From Solimonas sp036405815 (GTDB taxonomy: Bacteria; Pseudomonadota; Gammaproteobacteria; Nevskiales; Nevskiaceae), in assembly GCA_036405815.1 (NCBI GenBank), contig DASWWX010000060.1:1-64000 (forward strand): 64,000 nt of DNA. Direction: 5' to 3'. Positions 36,492 through 46,004 of this stretch are shown here, in pieces. The translations under genes were made by a program, and so were the position numbers. Below the pieces are notes generated by a model that saw nothing but the letters and a program-made list of their open reading frames with translations, made no database searches and was not told the origin of the DNA. How positions within the stretch are numbered: the first letter of the stretch is position 1; each line of letters begins with the position of its first letter.

Positions 36492-37355
36492 ATGACTGAA
36501 AATCCAGATCCAGCGATTCTGGACACCGTGCTCGGGGCCTACCCGCTGCACGCGCGCATCACCGATGACGCCCGCTACTGCGGACGCTGGCGCGACGCCG
36601 AGCCGCAGCACGATCGCGCCTGGGTACATCTGATGGATGAGGGCCGATGCCGCATCGAGGCGCCGAGCCTGGCGCAACCGCTGAATCTCGGTGACGGCGA
36701 CCTCGTCATGTTCCCGCACGGCCATGCCCATACCTTGCGTAGCGATCCCGATGCCGCCCCCGACAGTGTGGTGACGATGATCTGCGGCGAGTTCCAGTTC
36801 GCCGGTGGCGCACGCAACCCGCTGGTGGATGCACTGCCCACCTGCCTGGTGGTGCGCGCGACCGAATGCGGCGACACGCTGCGCCGTCTCGCGCACCTGC
36901 TCATCGAACAGACCCGGCGTCCCGGCCCCGGGCAACGTGCGGTGGTCGACAAGCTGGCGGACGCCCTGTTCGCGATGGCGGTACGCCAGCATCTGGAGGA
37001 CCACCCACCGCCGCGCGGCCTGCTGGTCGGCCTGGCCGACCCGAGACTGCGGCCGGCCCTGGAAGCGCTGCACCGCGAGCCCGGCAGGGACTGGTCACTG
37101 CCGGCACTGGCCGACCTGGCGCTGCTGTCGCGCGCGGCGTTCGCCCAGCGCTTCACCGACACGATCGGCCAGAGCCCCATGCAGTACCTGACGCAATGGC
37201 GGATGAACGAGGCCCTGCGCCTGCTGCGCGATCCGCGACAGTCGGTGGCATCGATCGCCGAGCAACTCGGTTACGAATCCGAAGCCGGTTTCAGGCGCAC
37301 CTTCAAGCGCGTGCACGGCATCGGGCCCGGTCACTACCGGGCCACAGAAGGCTGA
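36492..37355 (+). CDS. AraC family transcriptional regulator with cupin sensor domain
   Basis: 287 residues. The N-terminal half is a cupin_6 type sensor (DTVLGAYPLHARITDDARYC, DEGRCRIEAP, DLVMFPHGHAHTLRSDP); the C-terminal half (about 185-285) carries the double HTH with LPALADLALLSRAAFAQRF and SVASIAEQLGYESEAGFRRTFKR. Members of this group usually regulate a neighbouring oxidoreductase in response to small hydrophobic or electrophilic compounds. Here it is divergent from the DoxX-RiPP operon, so that operon is the obvious candidate target; this is inference only. Confidence 0.9.
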   Translation: MTENPDPAILDTVLGAYPLHARITDDARYCGRWRDAEPQHDRAWVHLMDEGRCRIEAPSLAQPLNLGDGDLVMFPHGHAHTLRSDPDAAPDSVVTMICGEFQFAGGARNPLVDALPTCLVVRATECGDTLRRLAHLLIEQTRRPGPGQRAVVDKLADALFAMAVRQHLEDHPPPRGLLVGLADPRLRPALEALHREPGRDWSLPALADLALLSRAAFAQRFTDTIGQSPMQYLTQWRMNEALRLLRDPRQSVASIAEQLGYESEAGFRRTFKRVHGIGPGHYRATEG

Positions 37356-37357
37356 CG

Positions 37358-39430
37358 TCAGGCCGCCTGCGCGCCGGCCTCGAAGCGCCGCGCCCACTCG
37401 ATGAACTGCTCCTCGGGCATCGCGCGGCTGTAGAAGAAACCCTGCTGCACCGCGCAGCCGAGGCGCCGCATGCATTCCAGATCCGTTTCGTTTTCGATGC
37501 CTTCGGCAACGATCGAAATGCCGATGCGGCCGGCAAGATCAGCCATGCTGCGCACGATTTCGCCCGCGCGTTCCATCTGCACGGCAGCGCGCGTGATGAC
37601 GGGATCGATCTTGATGCGATCGACCTGGAACCGATACAGATGCGACAGCGACGAATAGCCGGTGCCGAAATCATCCAGGCACAGACGCACGCCTTGCTGT
37701 CGGAGCTGCGACAGCACCTCGACCGCGTCATCGAGATTGCCGACCAACGCCGTCTCGGTGACTTCCGCCATCAGTTGCGCGGCCGGCAACCCGCTGTCCT
37801 GCAGTGCATCGCGCGTGATGTCGAGAATGCCCGGCGACAGCAGCTTGGGCGACAGATTGAACGACACACTCAATAAGTAGCCACGATCCGACCAGCCGCG
37901 TACCGTGCGGCAGGCCTGCACCAGCACGGCCCGCGTCATTTCGCGGATCAGCTCCGAGCTTTCGACCAGGTTGATGAACTCGGATGGCAACACCACCCGC
38001 CCATCGGGCTGGCGCCAACGCACCAGAATTTCCGCCCCCACCACCTTGCGCCGCAGCACATCGACGATCGGCTGGAAGTACGGCACGAACTGACCCTGAC
38101 GCATGCCGACGCGAATCTGCTCGGCCAGCGCCAGATGCTTGCGCAAGCGGTGCATATGCCCGCGCTCGCCGAAGCGCAGGTGACCCACGCCCTCGGCGCG
38201 TGCGCGCCGCAATGCATCGACGCAGACGCTGATGTACTCCTCGGCGTCGCGCGCATCGTCCGGGAACAGTGCGGCACCCGCCGAGGTCGCGAGCAGGAAC
38301 TGATGCGCTTCGACCTCGACCGGCGTGCCCAGACGCGACATCGCTTCAGCGGCTACGCGCTTGAGATCGGCCCGCGTCACGGCCTCGGCGCTGCCACGAT
38401 CGATCAGCAACGCCAGGATGTCGGACTCGAGTCGGAACACCTGCGTCGGCAGCTGATCGAGCGCATGGAAGCGATCCGCCGCCGCGCGCATCGCCCATTC
38501 GGCGATACGGAAACCGTAGCCGCTGCGCACGCTCTCGTAGGTATCCACGCCGAGCAGGATCAGACCGTGCGTGCCATCGATCGGTCGCAGGCGCCGCACT
38601 TCGCGCAGCTCCGCATCCAGACGATTGCGGTTCGGCAGGCCGGAGCCGGCGTCGACGAAGGCCACGCGGCGGATGTGATCGGCCTGCGCCTGCAACTTGT
38701 GGATGGCGCGAACGATGTCGCCGAGTTCGTCGGGCGTCTCTTCCAGCCGCCGCGCCGGTTGGCGACCCGTCAGCACCGCGTTGAGTGCGCCCGTGACAGA
38801 ACCCAGGGGCTGGATCAGACGCTGGAACGCGAACCACGTGAGCAGCAACGACAGCGCCAGCGCGCCCGCAACGCCGCCGAGCGCGGTGGCCAGGCGGCGC
38901 TTCAGATCGCCGACCTCCGTCAACGCATCGTTCAGACCGCGGCTGTTGTTGTCTTCGAGCAGCGCGGCCAGCTCGCGACCGGCGCGCGCTTCCATCTGCC
39001 CCGCCGCCACCGCGGCGGCACGCGCCGCGTCCGGCGTGACCGGCGGCAGTCCGATCAGGGCGTCGATCTGTGCGCTCTCGGCCTCCAGCAGCTCCCGCAG
39101 ACCCTGCGCACGTGCCGCATCGCCCCCCGACAGAAAGCGCGCCTGGTTCAGCAGCGCGTTCTGCGCCTGACGCAAGCGCAGCAGCGGCTGGCTGGCATCG
39201 ACACCCGCCGCGGTATCGCGCGCCACGATCTCGGCCTCGCGATGCACCTGCATCAGCGCCTCGTTCATGACCACCGCCATCGAGATGCGGTTGGCGCGAC
39301 CACGCAGGCCGTCTTCGATGGTCCGGTCGGTCCGCAGCGAAGGCACGATCAGCAGCCCCGCGACCAGAATGGCGCAGTTGACCACGATCATCACCAGCAG
39401 GAACTTGGTCTTGACCGACATCCCGAACAT
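37358..39430 (-). CDS. Membrane-anchored EAL domain protein with HAMP and degenerate GGDEF
   Basis: 690 residues. An N-terminal membrane helix, a helical periplasmic sensor (about 35-185), a second membrane helix and HAMP (about 190-260). The GGDEF domain (about 265-420) has lost its active site: the GGDEF position reads RLESDILALLI. The EAL domain (about 430-685) keeps its metal and catalytic residues: GAEILVRW, SFNLSP, VTETALV, LDDFGTGYSSL, RIKIDP, VAEGIE and QGFFYSRA. So it is probably a c-di-GMP phosphodiesterase. It is convergent with the AraC gene; the tRNA lies upstream. Confidence 0.9.
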   Translation of the reverse strand: MFGMSVKTKFLLVMIVVNCAILVAGLLIVPSLRTDRTIEDGLRGRANRISMAVVMNEALMQVHREAEIVARDTAAGVDASQPLLRLRQAQNALLNQARFLSGGDAARAQGLRELLEAESAQIDALIGLPPVTPDAARAAAVAAGQMEARAGRELAALLEDNNSRGLNDALTEVGDLKRRLATALGGVAGALALSLLLTWFAFQRLIQPLGSVTGALNAVLTGRQPARRLEETPDELGDIVRAIHKLQAQADHIRRVAFVDAGSGLPNRNRLDAELREVRRLRPIDGTHGLILLGVDTYESVRSGYGFRIAEWAMRAAADRFHALDQLPTQVFRLESDILALLIDRGSAEAVTRADLKRVAAEAMSRLGTPVEVEAHQFLLATSAGAALFPDDARDAEEYISVCVDALRRARAEGVGHLRFGERGHMHRLRKHLALAEQIRVGMRQGQFVPYFQPIVDVLRRKVVGAEILVRWRQPDGRVVLPSEFINLVESSELIREMTRAVLVQACRTVRGWSDRGYLLSVSFNLSPKLLSPGILDITRDALQDSGLPAAQLMAEVTETALVGNLDDAVEVLSQLRQQGVRLCLDDFGTGYSSLSHLYRFQVDRIKIDPVITRAAVQMERAGEIVRSMADLAGRIGISIVAEGIENETDLECMRRLGCAVQQGFFYSRAMPEEQFIEWARRFEAGAQAA

Positions 39431-39547
39431 CCGAGTCGATCCGGCCCCGGCCGGACCTCGTGACTGGAAGCCGCATTGTAGGCACAGCCGACCACGGGTG
39501 GCGGTAGCCGTCGGCTATCATGCGCACCCGGTCACAAACGCTGTTCA

Positions 39548-39624
<77 letters not shown>

Positions 39625-39656
39625 TTCACGCTGGCGACCACCCCACCCCACGACTC

Positions 39657-40934
39657 TCAGCGGATCGACTCCGGCGTCAGCCGGCCGCAGACCGCCAGCA
39701 GCCGATAAGCCGCCAGCGCGCGATCGCGCTGGCTGCTGGCAAGATTGACGCGAGCCGCCAGCCGCTCGCGCTCGGCATCGAGCAGATCGAGCGTGGTGCG
39801 CGTGCCGACGTCGAGCTCCTTGCGCACGGCGTCCGCGGCCAGTTCTGCTGCGTTCACCTGCGCCTCGTAAGCGGGCACTGCCAGTTGGGCCGCCTGCCAC
39901 AGCTCCCAGGCCTCCAGCGCGGACTCGCGGGCGGCACGCTGCGTGTCCACGGCTAGCGCTTCGACCTGAGCGGCCTGAGCGCGGGCCTGGGCGATCTGCG
40001 CATCAACCGCCCCACCCTGGTAGATCGGCAACGACAGCTTCACCAGCGCCTGCCAGGTATCGAGCCGCTCGTAGCCGAACTCGGTGTTGTCGCGTGTGTT
40101 GGCCTGGGCTTCGAGTGACAACGACGGCCGATGGCCGCCCTGTGCCAGCTTCACTCTCGCCTGCGCCCCGCGCGCATCCGCTGCCGCCGCCAGCACCGGC
40201 GGGGCCGCACCTGCCCATTGCAGGGCCTCATCGCGCGACGCCGGCAGCGGCGGCACGGCCCAGCCGTCGTCCAGCGTGGCGGGCGTCTGCCCCACTGCAC
40301 GCTCGAAACGCGCCTCGGCCGCTCGCAGGCGCGCGCGTGCGCCGGATTCCAGGGCCAGCGCTTCAGCAGCGCGCGCCTCGGCTTGGGCAACGTCGGTACG
40401 CGTGACCTCGCCGGCATCGAAACGCTTGCGGGTATCGCCAGCGGCGGCATCCAGCGTCCGGCGGCTGGCCTCGGCCTGCGCCTGCACGGCGCGCTCGCGC
40501 AGCACGTCGAGATAGGCCGTGATCGCCCCGAGCATCAGCTGCTGGCGACGCTCCGACGCATCGTCGCGGCTGGCGGTCAGCGCGGCTTCGGCAGCATCCA
40601 GTTGCGCGCGCGTGCGTCCACCGCTGTACAGCGGTTGCGACAGGCCCAGCGACACGCTGTTGGGGTTGCGCGGACCGCTCTGCGGAAACGGCGCCTTGGT
40701 CTGCAGGTCCATGCGGCCCGCTTCCGCGGCGAAGGCAACGCTCGGCAGATAACCGGCTCGCGCGGCCAGAAGCTGCGCATCGGCGGCATCGACCGCAGCC
40801 TGGGCGGCGGCGGCACGCGGATCCTGCCGCACGGCGGCCTCCGCCGCCTCGCGCAGGCTCAGCGCCTGCGCCGGCATCGCGGCCACGCCCAGCGCGATCA
40901 GCAGTACGTGACCCACCACTTGCATGCTCTTCAT
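39657..40934 (-). CDS. TolC family outer-membrane efflux protein
   Basis: 425 residues from the ATG at 40934, preceded by AAGG. Signal peptide (LLIALGVAAMPAQA-L) then two tandem outer-membrane-efflux halves with the LSLREAAEAAVRQDP start, long heptad-like Ala/Gln-rich helices (AQAEASRRTLDAAAGDTRKRFDAGE) and the conserved GYLPSVAFAAEAG. Forms a trimeric channel through the outer membrane and periplasm, working with HlyD and an inner-membrane pump. It lies 10 bases after the tetR gene in the same operon; HlyD/EmrB are divergent. Confidence 0.92.
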   Translation of the reverse strand: MKSMQVVGHVLLIALGVAAMPAQALSLREAAEAAVRQDPRAAAAQAAVDAADAQLLAARAGYLPSVAFAAEAGRMDLQTKAPFPQSGPRNPNSVSLGLSQPLYSGGRTRAQLDAAEAALTASRDDASERRQQLMLGAITAYLDVLRERAVQAQAEASRRTLDAAAGDTRKRFDAGEVTRTDVAQAEARAAEALALESGARARLRAAEARFERAVGQTPATLDDGWAVPPLPASRDEALQWAGAAPPVLAAAADARGAQARVKLAQGGHRPSLSLEAQANTRDNTEFGYERLDTWQALVKLSLPIYQGGAVDAQIAQARAQAAQVEALAVDTQRAARESALEAWELWQAAQLAVPAYEAQVNAAELAADAVRKELDVGTRTTLDLLDAERERLAARVNLASSQRDRALAAYRLLAVCGRLTPESIR

Positions 40935-40944
40935 GACGACACCT

Positions 40945-41640
40945 TCAGGACCGCGCGGCGCGGCCATACAGAAAAGTCCGCACGGCATCGCGCACGAAGT
41001 CTTCGAGGCCGACCCCTTTCGGTGTCGGCGTCATCCCCAGCAACGAGCGCAGCAAGGGATAGGCGCGGACGATGTCCATGAAATGGATGGCCGCGAGTTC
41101 GGGATCGGGGCAGTGCAACGTGCCGGCCTCGTGCTGGGCCTTGAAGAAGGCCCCAAGCGCGGCCAGACCCCGCCGGGGGCCGGCGTCGTAGAAGCGTTCG
41201 GCCAGATCGGGAAACTGATGGGCGGCGGCGATCATCGCGCGGTTCAAGGCCAGGCGTTCCGGCTTCAGGAATACCTTGAGCGCGCGCATACCGAGCCCGA
41301 CCAGCGCCTGCTCCAGTTCCTTCATCGAACGCGGCGCGTTCGAGGTCTGCGGGAACGCGACTTCCTGGATGAAGGTCTCGCATTGCCCGGCCACCATCGC
41401 GCCGAACAACCCTTCCTTGTTGCCGAAGTACTGGTACACCGTGGCCTTGGAGCCACCGGTGCGCTTGATCACGTCGTCGATGCTGGCGGCGGCATAGCCG
41501 CGCTCCAGAAACACCGCCCGCGCGGCCTCCAGCAGGGCTTCGCGGCGCAATTCACCGCGCCGCGTCGGCGGCGGGGTGGCGGCGTCCTGCGACACGGCGA
41601 CAGCGGATCGGGCGCGGGGCTTGGCGTTGACTTTGGGCAC
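40945..41640 (-). CDS. TetR family transcriptional regulator
   Basis: 231 residues. The N-terminal HTH is typical: REALLEAARAVFLERGYAAAS, IDDVIKRTGGSKATVYQYFGNKEGLF. The C-terminal ligand-binding part (AefR-like, TetR_C) has LGMRALKVFLKPERLALNRAM. It sits between the divergent hlyD-emrB pair and tolC, and an inverted repeat just upstream is a plausible operator; it probably represses both directions until its ligand is bound. Confidence 0.92.
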   Translation of the reverse strand: MPKVNAKPRARSAVAVSQDAATPPPTRRGELRREALLEAARAVFLERGYAAASIDDVIKRTGGSKATVYQYFGNKEGLFGAMVAGQCETFIQEVAFPQTSNAPRSMKELEQALVGLGMRALKVFLKPERLALNRAMIAAAHQFPDLAERFYDAGPRRGLAALGAFFKAQHEAGTLHCPDPELAAIHFMDIVRAYPLLRSLLGMTPTPKGVGLEDFVRDAVRTFLYGRAARS

Positions 41641-41677
41641 GGCCAGAATCAGAATGAACTGTAACGTTCAGTACAGT
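41627..41677 (+). promoter_or_regulatory. Candidate promoter of hlyD/emrB with TetR operator
   Basis: A -35-like TTGACT (41627-41632), 17-base spacer and a weak -10 CAGAAT (41650-41655) are followed directly by an inverted repeat: ACTGTA (41658-41663) and TACAGT (41672-41677) separated by 8 bases. A second nested pair TGAAC/GTTCA (41655-41659 and 41666-41670) gives a two-dyad operator of the kind TetR-type dimers bind. It covers the expected start site of the plus-strand transcript. Confidence 0.55.
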
Positions 41678-41715
41678 ATCACCGTCGTCACCCGATCCGC
41701 AACACCGTTTCCGCC

Positions 41716-42771
41716 ATGGCCGCCCCCAAGAAAGTCCGCCTCGCCGCACTGTCTCTCGTCGTCCTGCTGGCACTCGGCTTCGGCTTGCGCTGGTGGCTGC
41801 ACGGCCGCTTCATCGAAAGCACCGACAACGCCTACATCCGTGCCGAGATCACCGCCATCACGCCGCGCGTCGGCGGCGAGGTGGTCGAGGTGGCGGTACA
41901 GAACAACCAGCGCGTGAAAAAGGGCGACCTGCTGCTGCGCCTCGATCGCGCCGATTACGAGGCGAAGCTGGCCAATGCCCGGGCCACGATCGCCAAGGCC
42001 GAGGCCGCGCTGGCCGCCAATACCGAGCAGCAGGCGCTGCAGGAAACGCTGGTGGCCGAGGCGCGTGCCGCGCTCGCGGCCACGCAGGCGGAGGCGACAC
42101 GCCTTCAGCGCGAATGGTCGCGCGCCGACACGCTGGTCAAGGAGGGCGTCGCCAGTCGTCAGCGCCTGGAAACCGCCACGGCCGCCCACCAATCGGCACG
42201 CGCGCAAGTCGAGCGCGCGACGGCCGGCGTGAAAGCGGCGCAACAGCAGATTGCTGCGCTGCAGGCCGATCGCGCGCGCCTGCAGGCAGAACTGGAAGCG
42301 GCAAACGCCGGCCTTGCACTCGCGCAGCTGGATCTGGCCGCCACCGAACTGCGCGCACCGCGCGATGGCGCCGTCGGCGACCTGGCGGCGCGGCTCGGCG
42401 AACGCGTGAACAGCGGCCTGCGCCTGCTGTCGATCGTGCCGCTGGATGCGGTGTACGTCGAAGCCAACTTCAAGGAAACGCAGCTCACCGACATGCAGCC
42501 GGGTCAGCGGGTCACGATCGATGTCGATGCCTACCCTGGCCGCAAGCTGGTGGGTCACGTCGACAGCGTCTCGCCGGCCAGCGGCGCGGAGTTCGCACTC
42601 CTGCCGCCGGATAACGCTACCGGCAACTTCAACAAGATCGTGCAACGTGTGTCGGTAAAGGTCGTGTTCGACGACTTCGGCGAGCTCGCCGGCCGCCTGC
42701 GGCCGGGCATGTCGGTGGAAGTCGAGGTCGACACACGCACCGGCGACGCAGCGACACGCGCTGAAGGTTGA
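41716..42771 (+). CDS. HlyD family periplasmic adaptor (EmrA-like)
   Basis: 351 residues. One N-terminal membrane helix (LAALSLVVLLALGFGLRWW) and the lipoyl-like half-motif TDNAYIRAEITAITPRVGGEVVEV, a long coiled-coil hairpin (about 85-210), then the second lipoyl half (LRAPRDGAVGDLAARLGERVN) and a beta-barrel domain. EmrA-type adaptors link an inner-membrane MFS pump to TolC. The emrB-like gene starts 22 bases later. Confidence 0.92.
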   Translation: MAAPKKVRLAALSLVVLLALGFGLRWWLHGRFIESTDNAYIRAEITAITPRVGGEVVEVAVQNNQRVKKGDLLLRLDRADYEAKLANARATIAKAEAALAANTEQQALQETLVAEARAALAATQAEATRLQREWSRADTLVKEGVASRQRLETATAAHQSARAQVERATAGVKAAQQQIAALQADRARLQAELEAANAGLALAQLDLAATELRAPRDGAVGDLAARLGERVNSGLRLLSIVPLDAVYVEANFKETQLTDMQPGQRVTIDVDAYPGRKLVGHVDSVSPASGAEFALLPPDNATGNFNKIVQRVSVKVVFDDFGELAGRLRPGMSVEVEVDTRTGDAATRAEG

Positions 42772-42793
42772 GTCGCGACGCGGCGGCACTCCC

Positions 42794-44389
42794 ATGAACG
42801 ACGACGTGCTCGGCCCCGGCCATGACGCGCTCAGCGATGCGGAGCGGGAGAAGCGCCTGAAGCTCGCCTGGGTCGGCTTCATCGCCATGATCTTCGGCAA
42901 CTTCATGGCGATCCTGGATATCCAGATCGTCGCCAGCTCGTTGAACCAGATCCAGGCGGGCCTGTCGGCCAGCGCCGAAGAGCTGACCTGGGTGCAGACC
43001 AGCTATCTGATCGCCGAGGTGATCGCGATCCCGCTGTCCGGCCTGATCTCGCGCATGCTGTCGACGCGCGTGTACTTTGCGATCTGCGCGCTCGGCTTCA
43101 CGCTCGCCAGCCTCGCCTGCGCGATGGCCTGGAACATCGAGTCGATGATCGTGTTCCGCGCCATTCAAGGTTTTCTCGGCGGCGGCATGATCCCGACGAC
43201 GATGGGCGCGATGTTCATCATGTTCCCGCCGGAGAAGCGCGCCACGCCGCTGGTGATGGTCGGCCTGGTCTCGACGCTGGCGCCGGCACTGGGGCCGACG
43301 ATCGGCGGCTATCTGACCGAAGCGTTCTCCTGGCACTGGCTGTTCCTGATCAACCTGGTCCCGGGCCTCGCGGTCGCAGCGCTGGTGTGGCGCTATGTCC
43401 ACATCGACCAGCCGGACTGGAGCCTGCTGCGCACGATCGACTTCCTCGGCATGGCCTACATGGCGCTGTTCCTCGGCAGCCTGGAGTTCGTGCTCGACGA
43501 GGGCCCGCGCAAGGACTGGCTCGCCGACGACTGGGTTCGCCCGATGTTCGTGCTGATGGTGATCAGCGGCACCCTCTTCTTCTGGCGCACGTTCACGACC
43601 CGGCATCCGGTCGTCGATCTGCGCGTCTACCGGAATCTCAACTTCGCGTCCGGCAGCGTCGTCGCGTTCGTCGTCGGCGTCCTGCTGTACGGCATCGTCT
43701 ACCTGGTGCCGCTGTTCTTCGGCAGCGTGCGCGGCTACAACAGCCTGCAGATCGGTCACGTGATGATGCTGACCGGCGTCGCGATGTTCCTGTCGGCACC
43801 GTTGGCCGGGCGTGCGCAGCGCCTGTTCGATCCCCGCCTGCTGATGGCCTGGGGCCTGGGCTCCGTGGCGCTGGGCACCGCGCTCAATGCCAACCTGACT
43901 GCGGATTCCAGCATCGTCCAGTTCATCATTCCGCAGATCCTGCGCGGCCACGGCTTCATGTTTTGCATGATCACGATGACCGGCCTGGCACTGGGCACGC
44001 TGAAACCGGACGAGCTGAAGAACGGCAGCGCGCTGTTCAACCTGATGCGCAACCTTGGCGGTGCGATCGGGCTCGCGGTGATCAATACGCTGCTGGCGCA
44101 ACGCAACTCATTGCACTGGCAGCAGCTCGCCAGTCATGTGTCGGTGTCGCGCGAGCCGGTGCGCGAGGCCTTGCAGGCCGGCGCCGCCGCGCTCGACCCG
44201 GCCCTCGGGGCCGCCGATGCTCAGGCCGCCGCCGTGGCGCTCATCGCACAGCGCGTCGGCACCCAGGCCGCCGTCATGACCTTCAACGACCTGTTCCTGA
44301 TGCTGTCGATGCTGGTGCTGGTCGCACTGCTGATGATCCCGCTGATCCGCAAGCCGAAGATCGCGGTGAGTCCGGCCGAGGCGCATTGA
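42794..44389 (+). CDS. DHA2 family (14-TM) MFS drug efflux pump, EmrB-like
   Basis: 531 residues, about 14 membrane segments. Typical EmrB/QacA motifs: MAILDIQIVASSLNQIQAGL, then WVQTSYLIAEVIAIPLSGLI, GGGMIPTTMGAMFIMFP and LGPTIGGYLTEAFSWHWLFL. Pumps hydrophobic drugs or fatty-acid-like compounds through HlyD and TolC using protons. Genes for all three parts are present within 5 kb. Substrates unknown. Confidence 0.92.
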   Translation: MNDDVLGPGHDALSDAEREKRLKLAWVGFIAMIFGNFMAILDIQIVASSLNQIQAGLSASAEELTWVQTSYLIAEVIAIPLSGLISRMLSTRVYFAICALGFTLASLACAMAWNIESMIVFRAIQGFLGGGMIPTTMGAMFIMFPPEKRATPLVMVGLVSTLAPALGPTIGGYLTEAFSWHWLFLINLVPGLAVAALVWRYVHIDQPDWSLLRTIDFLGMAYMALFLGSLEFVLDEGPRKDWLADDWVRPMFVLMVISGTLFFWRTFTTRHPVVDLRVYRNLNFASGSVVAFVVGVLLYGIVYLVPLFFGSVRGYNSLQIGHVMMLTGVAMFLSAPLAGRAQRLFDPRLLMAWGLGSVALGTALNANLTADSSIVQFIIPQILRGHGFMFCMITMTGLALGTLKPDELKNGSALFNLMRNLGGAIGLAVINTLLAQRNSLHWQQLASHVSVSREPVREALQAGAAALDPALGAADAQAAAVALIAQRVGTQAAVMTFNDLFLMLSMLVLVALLMIPLIRKPKIAVSPAEAH

Positions 44390-44394
44390 TCCTC

Positions 44395-44434
44395 GCCGGC
44401 GATCCGGGCGCCCCACGCGCACCGGATCGCCGGC
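44395..44434. terminator. Long hairpin between convergent emrB-like and TPR genes
   Basis: Perfect 13-bp arms GCCGGCGATCCGG (44395-44407) and CCGGATCGCCGGC (44422-44434), 14-nt loop, six bases after the emrB-like stop. No U-tract; likely acts as a bidirectional terminator or transcript-end protector. Confidence 0.5.
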
Positions 44435-44456
44435 TCTGCAGCCCGACGGTGGAGGC

Positions 44457-45095
44457 TCAGGACGACAGCTTGGCCAGCGCCGCCTCGATCTCGTGGCGAC
44501 GACCGGCATCGGCGTCTTCACGACCTGGACGCGGCGGCGCGGCCAGCGCCTTGCGGAAGTACCGCGCGGCCGCGTCGCGATCGCCCTGGTCGAGCATCAG
44601 GTCGGCGTAGAAGAAGTTGGGGTCGATCCCGTCCGGATTGAGCTTGAGCGCCTGCTCCAGATAGGTGCGCGCCTTCTGCTTGTCGCCGAACGCCAGCGGC
44701 CAGCCCGGCACCTTGGCGTAGAGACTGCCGAGCGAGGCGTACACCGAGCCATCGAGCACCTCGGCGTCCATCTTCTCGGCGGCCAGCAGCCGTTCGCGCG
44801 CGCGCTTGACCTTGTCGAGCGCGCTCAGTCCACCCACGACCTTGGCTTGCGTGCTGAGCACGATCCCTTCCCAGACCAGCGGCTCGGCGCGGTTTGGATA
44901 GCGCGACACCAGCGTCTGCGCCTCTTGCGCCAGCGCCTCGAAGCGCGCCTTCTGCTGCGCTTCTGGAACCTGGTAGTAGGCCTGCGCCCAGCCGTGCTGG
45001 AGATGCGCGAGTTCGTCGTCGATCGGCGCCGCCCACAGCGGGCTGACGGCAAGGCCCAGGATCAGCGCCAGGGCGGCAGTGGTGTTCTTCATCAT
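44457..45095 (-). CDS. Tetratricopeptide-repeat periplasmic protein
   Basis: 212 residues; GAAGGAG 8 bases before the ATG at 45095. Signal peptide (ALALILGLAVSPLWA-A) and about four TPR-like helical pairs, the clearest being AEKMDAEVLDGSVYASLGSLYAKVPGWPLAF (key residues Y, G, Y, P) and KARTYLEQALKLNPDGIDPN, FFYADLMLDQGDRDAAARYFRKAL. Probably a periplasmic scaffold. It follows the SDR gene by 102 bases on the same strand and may be a fifth member of the haemolysin-family operon, or an independent gene. Confidence 0.82.
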   Translation of the reverse strand: MMKNTTAALALILGLAVSPLWAAPIDDELAHLQHGWAQAYYQVPEAQQKARFEALAQEAQTLVSRYPNRAEPLVWEGIVLSTQAKVVGGLSALDKVKRARERLLAAEKMDAEVLDGSVYASLGSLYAKVPGWPLAFGDKQKARTYLEQALKLNPDGIDPNFFYADLMLDQGDRDAAARYFRKALAAPPRPGREDADAGRRHEIEAALAKLSS

Positions 45096-45197
45096 CGGAG
45101 TGACTCCTTCAATTCGGGATCGTTGAGGACATCGGAAATCTGACCCGCGCCGCCAACCGCTCGCGGCGCATGCCGGTCATGCGATTCGGGGGGCACG

Positions 45198-46004
45198 TCA
45201 GGTCGGTCGAGGCAGTGCGAACGGCCGCATCTGCTCGGTCTGTCGGCGCAAGGCGCGATCGACGAGACGCGGGAACCAGGCGTTGATCCGCACGAACAGC
45301 TTTTCCGGCCAGCCGAGATAGCGTTCGGCGCGCTCGCGTTCGATCGCCAGGACGATCTGCGCCGCCACGGCGGCCGGATCGTCCTGCGGCATCTTCACCG
45401 CCGCGGCCATCGCCTCGACGGCGCCGGCATTGATCGCGGTGCGCGTGTAGCGCGGCGCCACGTACAGCACGCCGATGCCGCTGCCGTTGAGTTCGCGACG
45501 CAGCGCTTCGGAGAAGCCGCGCAATGCGAACTTCGTGCTTGAGTAGGCAGTGAAGCAGGGAAATGCGATCGAGCCGAAGATCGAACCGACGTTGACGATC
45601 AGGCCGCGCCCCTGCGCCCGCATGGTCGGCAGCAGTGCCTGCACCAGCCGCATCGGCGCCAGCACGTTGGTCTGCCACAGGCGCGACAGCACTGGCGCCG
45701 GCGTATCGGCGAACTCGCCGAAATGCGACGTGCCGGCGCAGTTGATCAGCACGTCCAGCCGCGGATACGCGGTCAGCACGTGTGCGGCCAGCCGTTCGGG
45801 GCCGTCGTCAGCGCCCAGGTCCGCCGCGAAGATTTCGGCGCGCCCACCGTGCGCCTCGACCTCGCCCTTGAGGCGCGCCAGGGCATCGCGGTCGCGGCCG
45901 CTGAGACAGAGCCACGCGCCGCGGGATGCCAGCGCCAGTGCCAGCGCGCGGCCGATACCGCCGCTGGCACCGGTCAGCAGGATACGGCGGTCTTGGAGGT
46001 ACAT
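45198..46004 (-). CDS. Short-chain dehydrogenase/reductase (SDR)
   Basis: 268 residues; AGGAG 8 bases before the ATG at 46004, inside the preceding gene. The cofactor motif is LLTGASGGIGRALALALA with the classic TGxxxGIG spacing; NCAG and the catalytic Ser-Tyr-Lys (VGSIFGS, AYSSTKFAL) are present. Likely NADP(H)-dependent reductase/dehydrogenase acting on a keto or hydroxy intermediate. Its 5' end overlaps the diiron-oxidase gene by 31 bases; the last of four overlapping genes of this operon. Confidence 0.93.
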   Translation of the reverse strand: MYLQDRRILLTGASGGIGRALALALASRGAWLCLSGRDRDALARLKGEVEAHGGRAEIFAADLGADDGPERLAAHVLTAYPRLDVLINCAGTSHFGEFADTPAPVLSRLWQTNVLAPMRLVQALLPTMRAQGRGLIVNVGSIFGSIAFPCFTAYSSTKFALRGFSEALRRELNGSGIGVLYVAPRYTRTAINAGAVEAMAAAVKMPQDDPAAVAAQIVLAIERERAERYLGWPEKLFVRINAWFPRLVDRALRRQTEQMRPFALPRPT

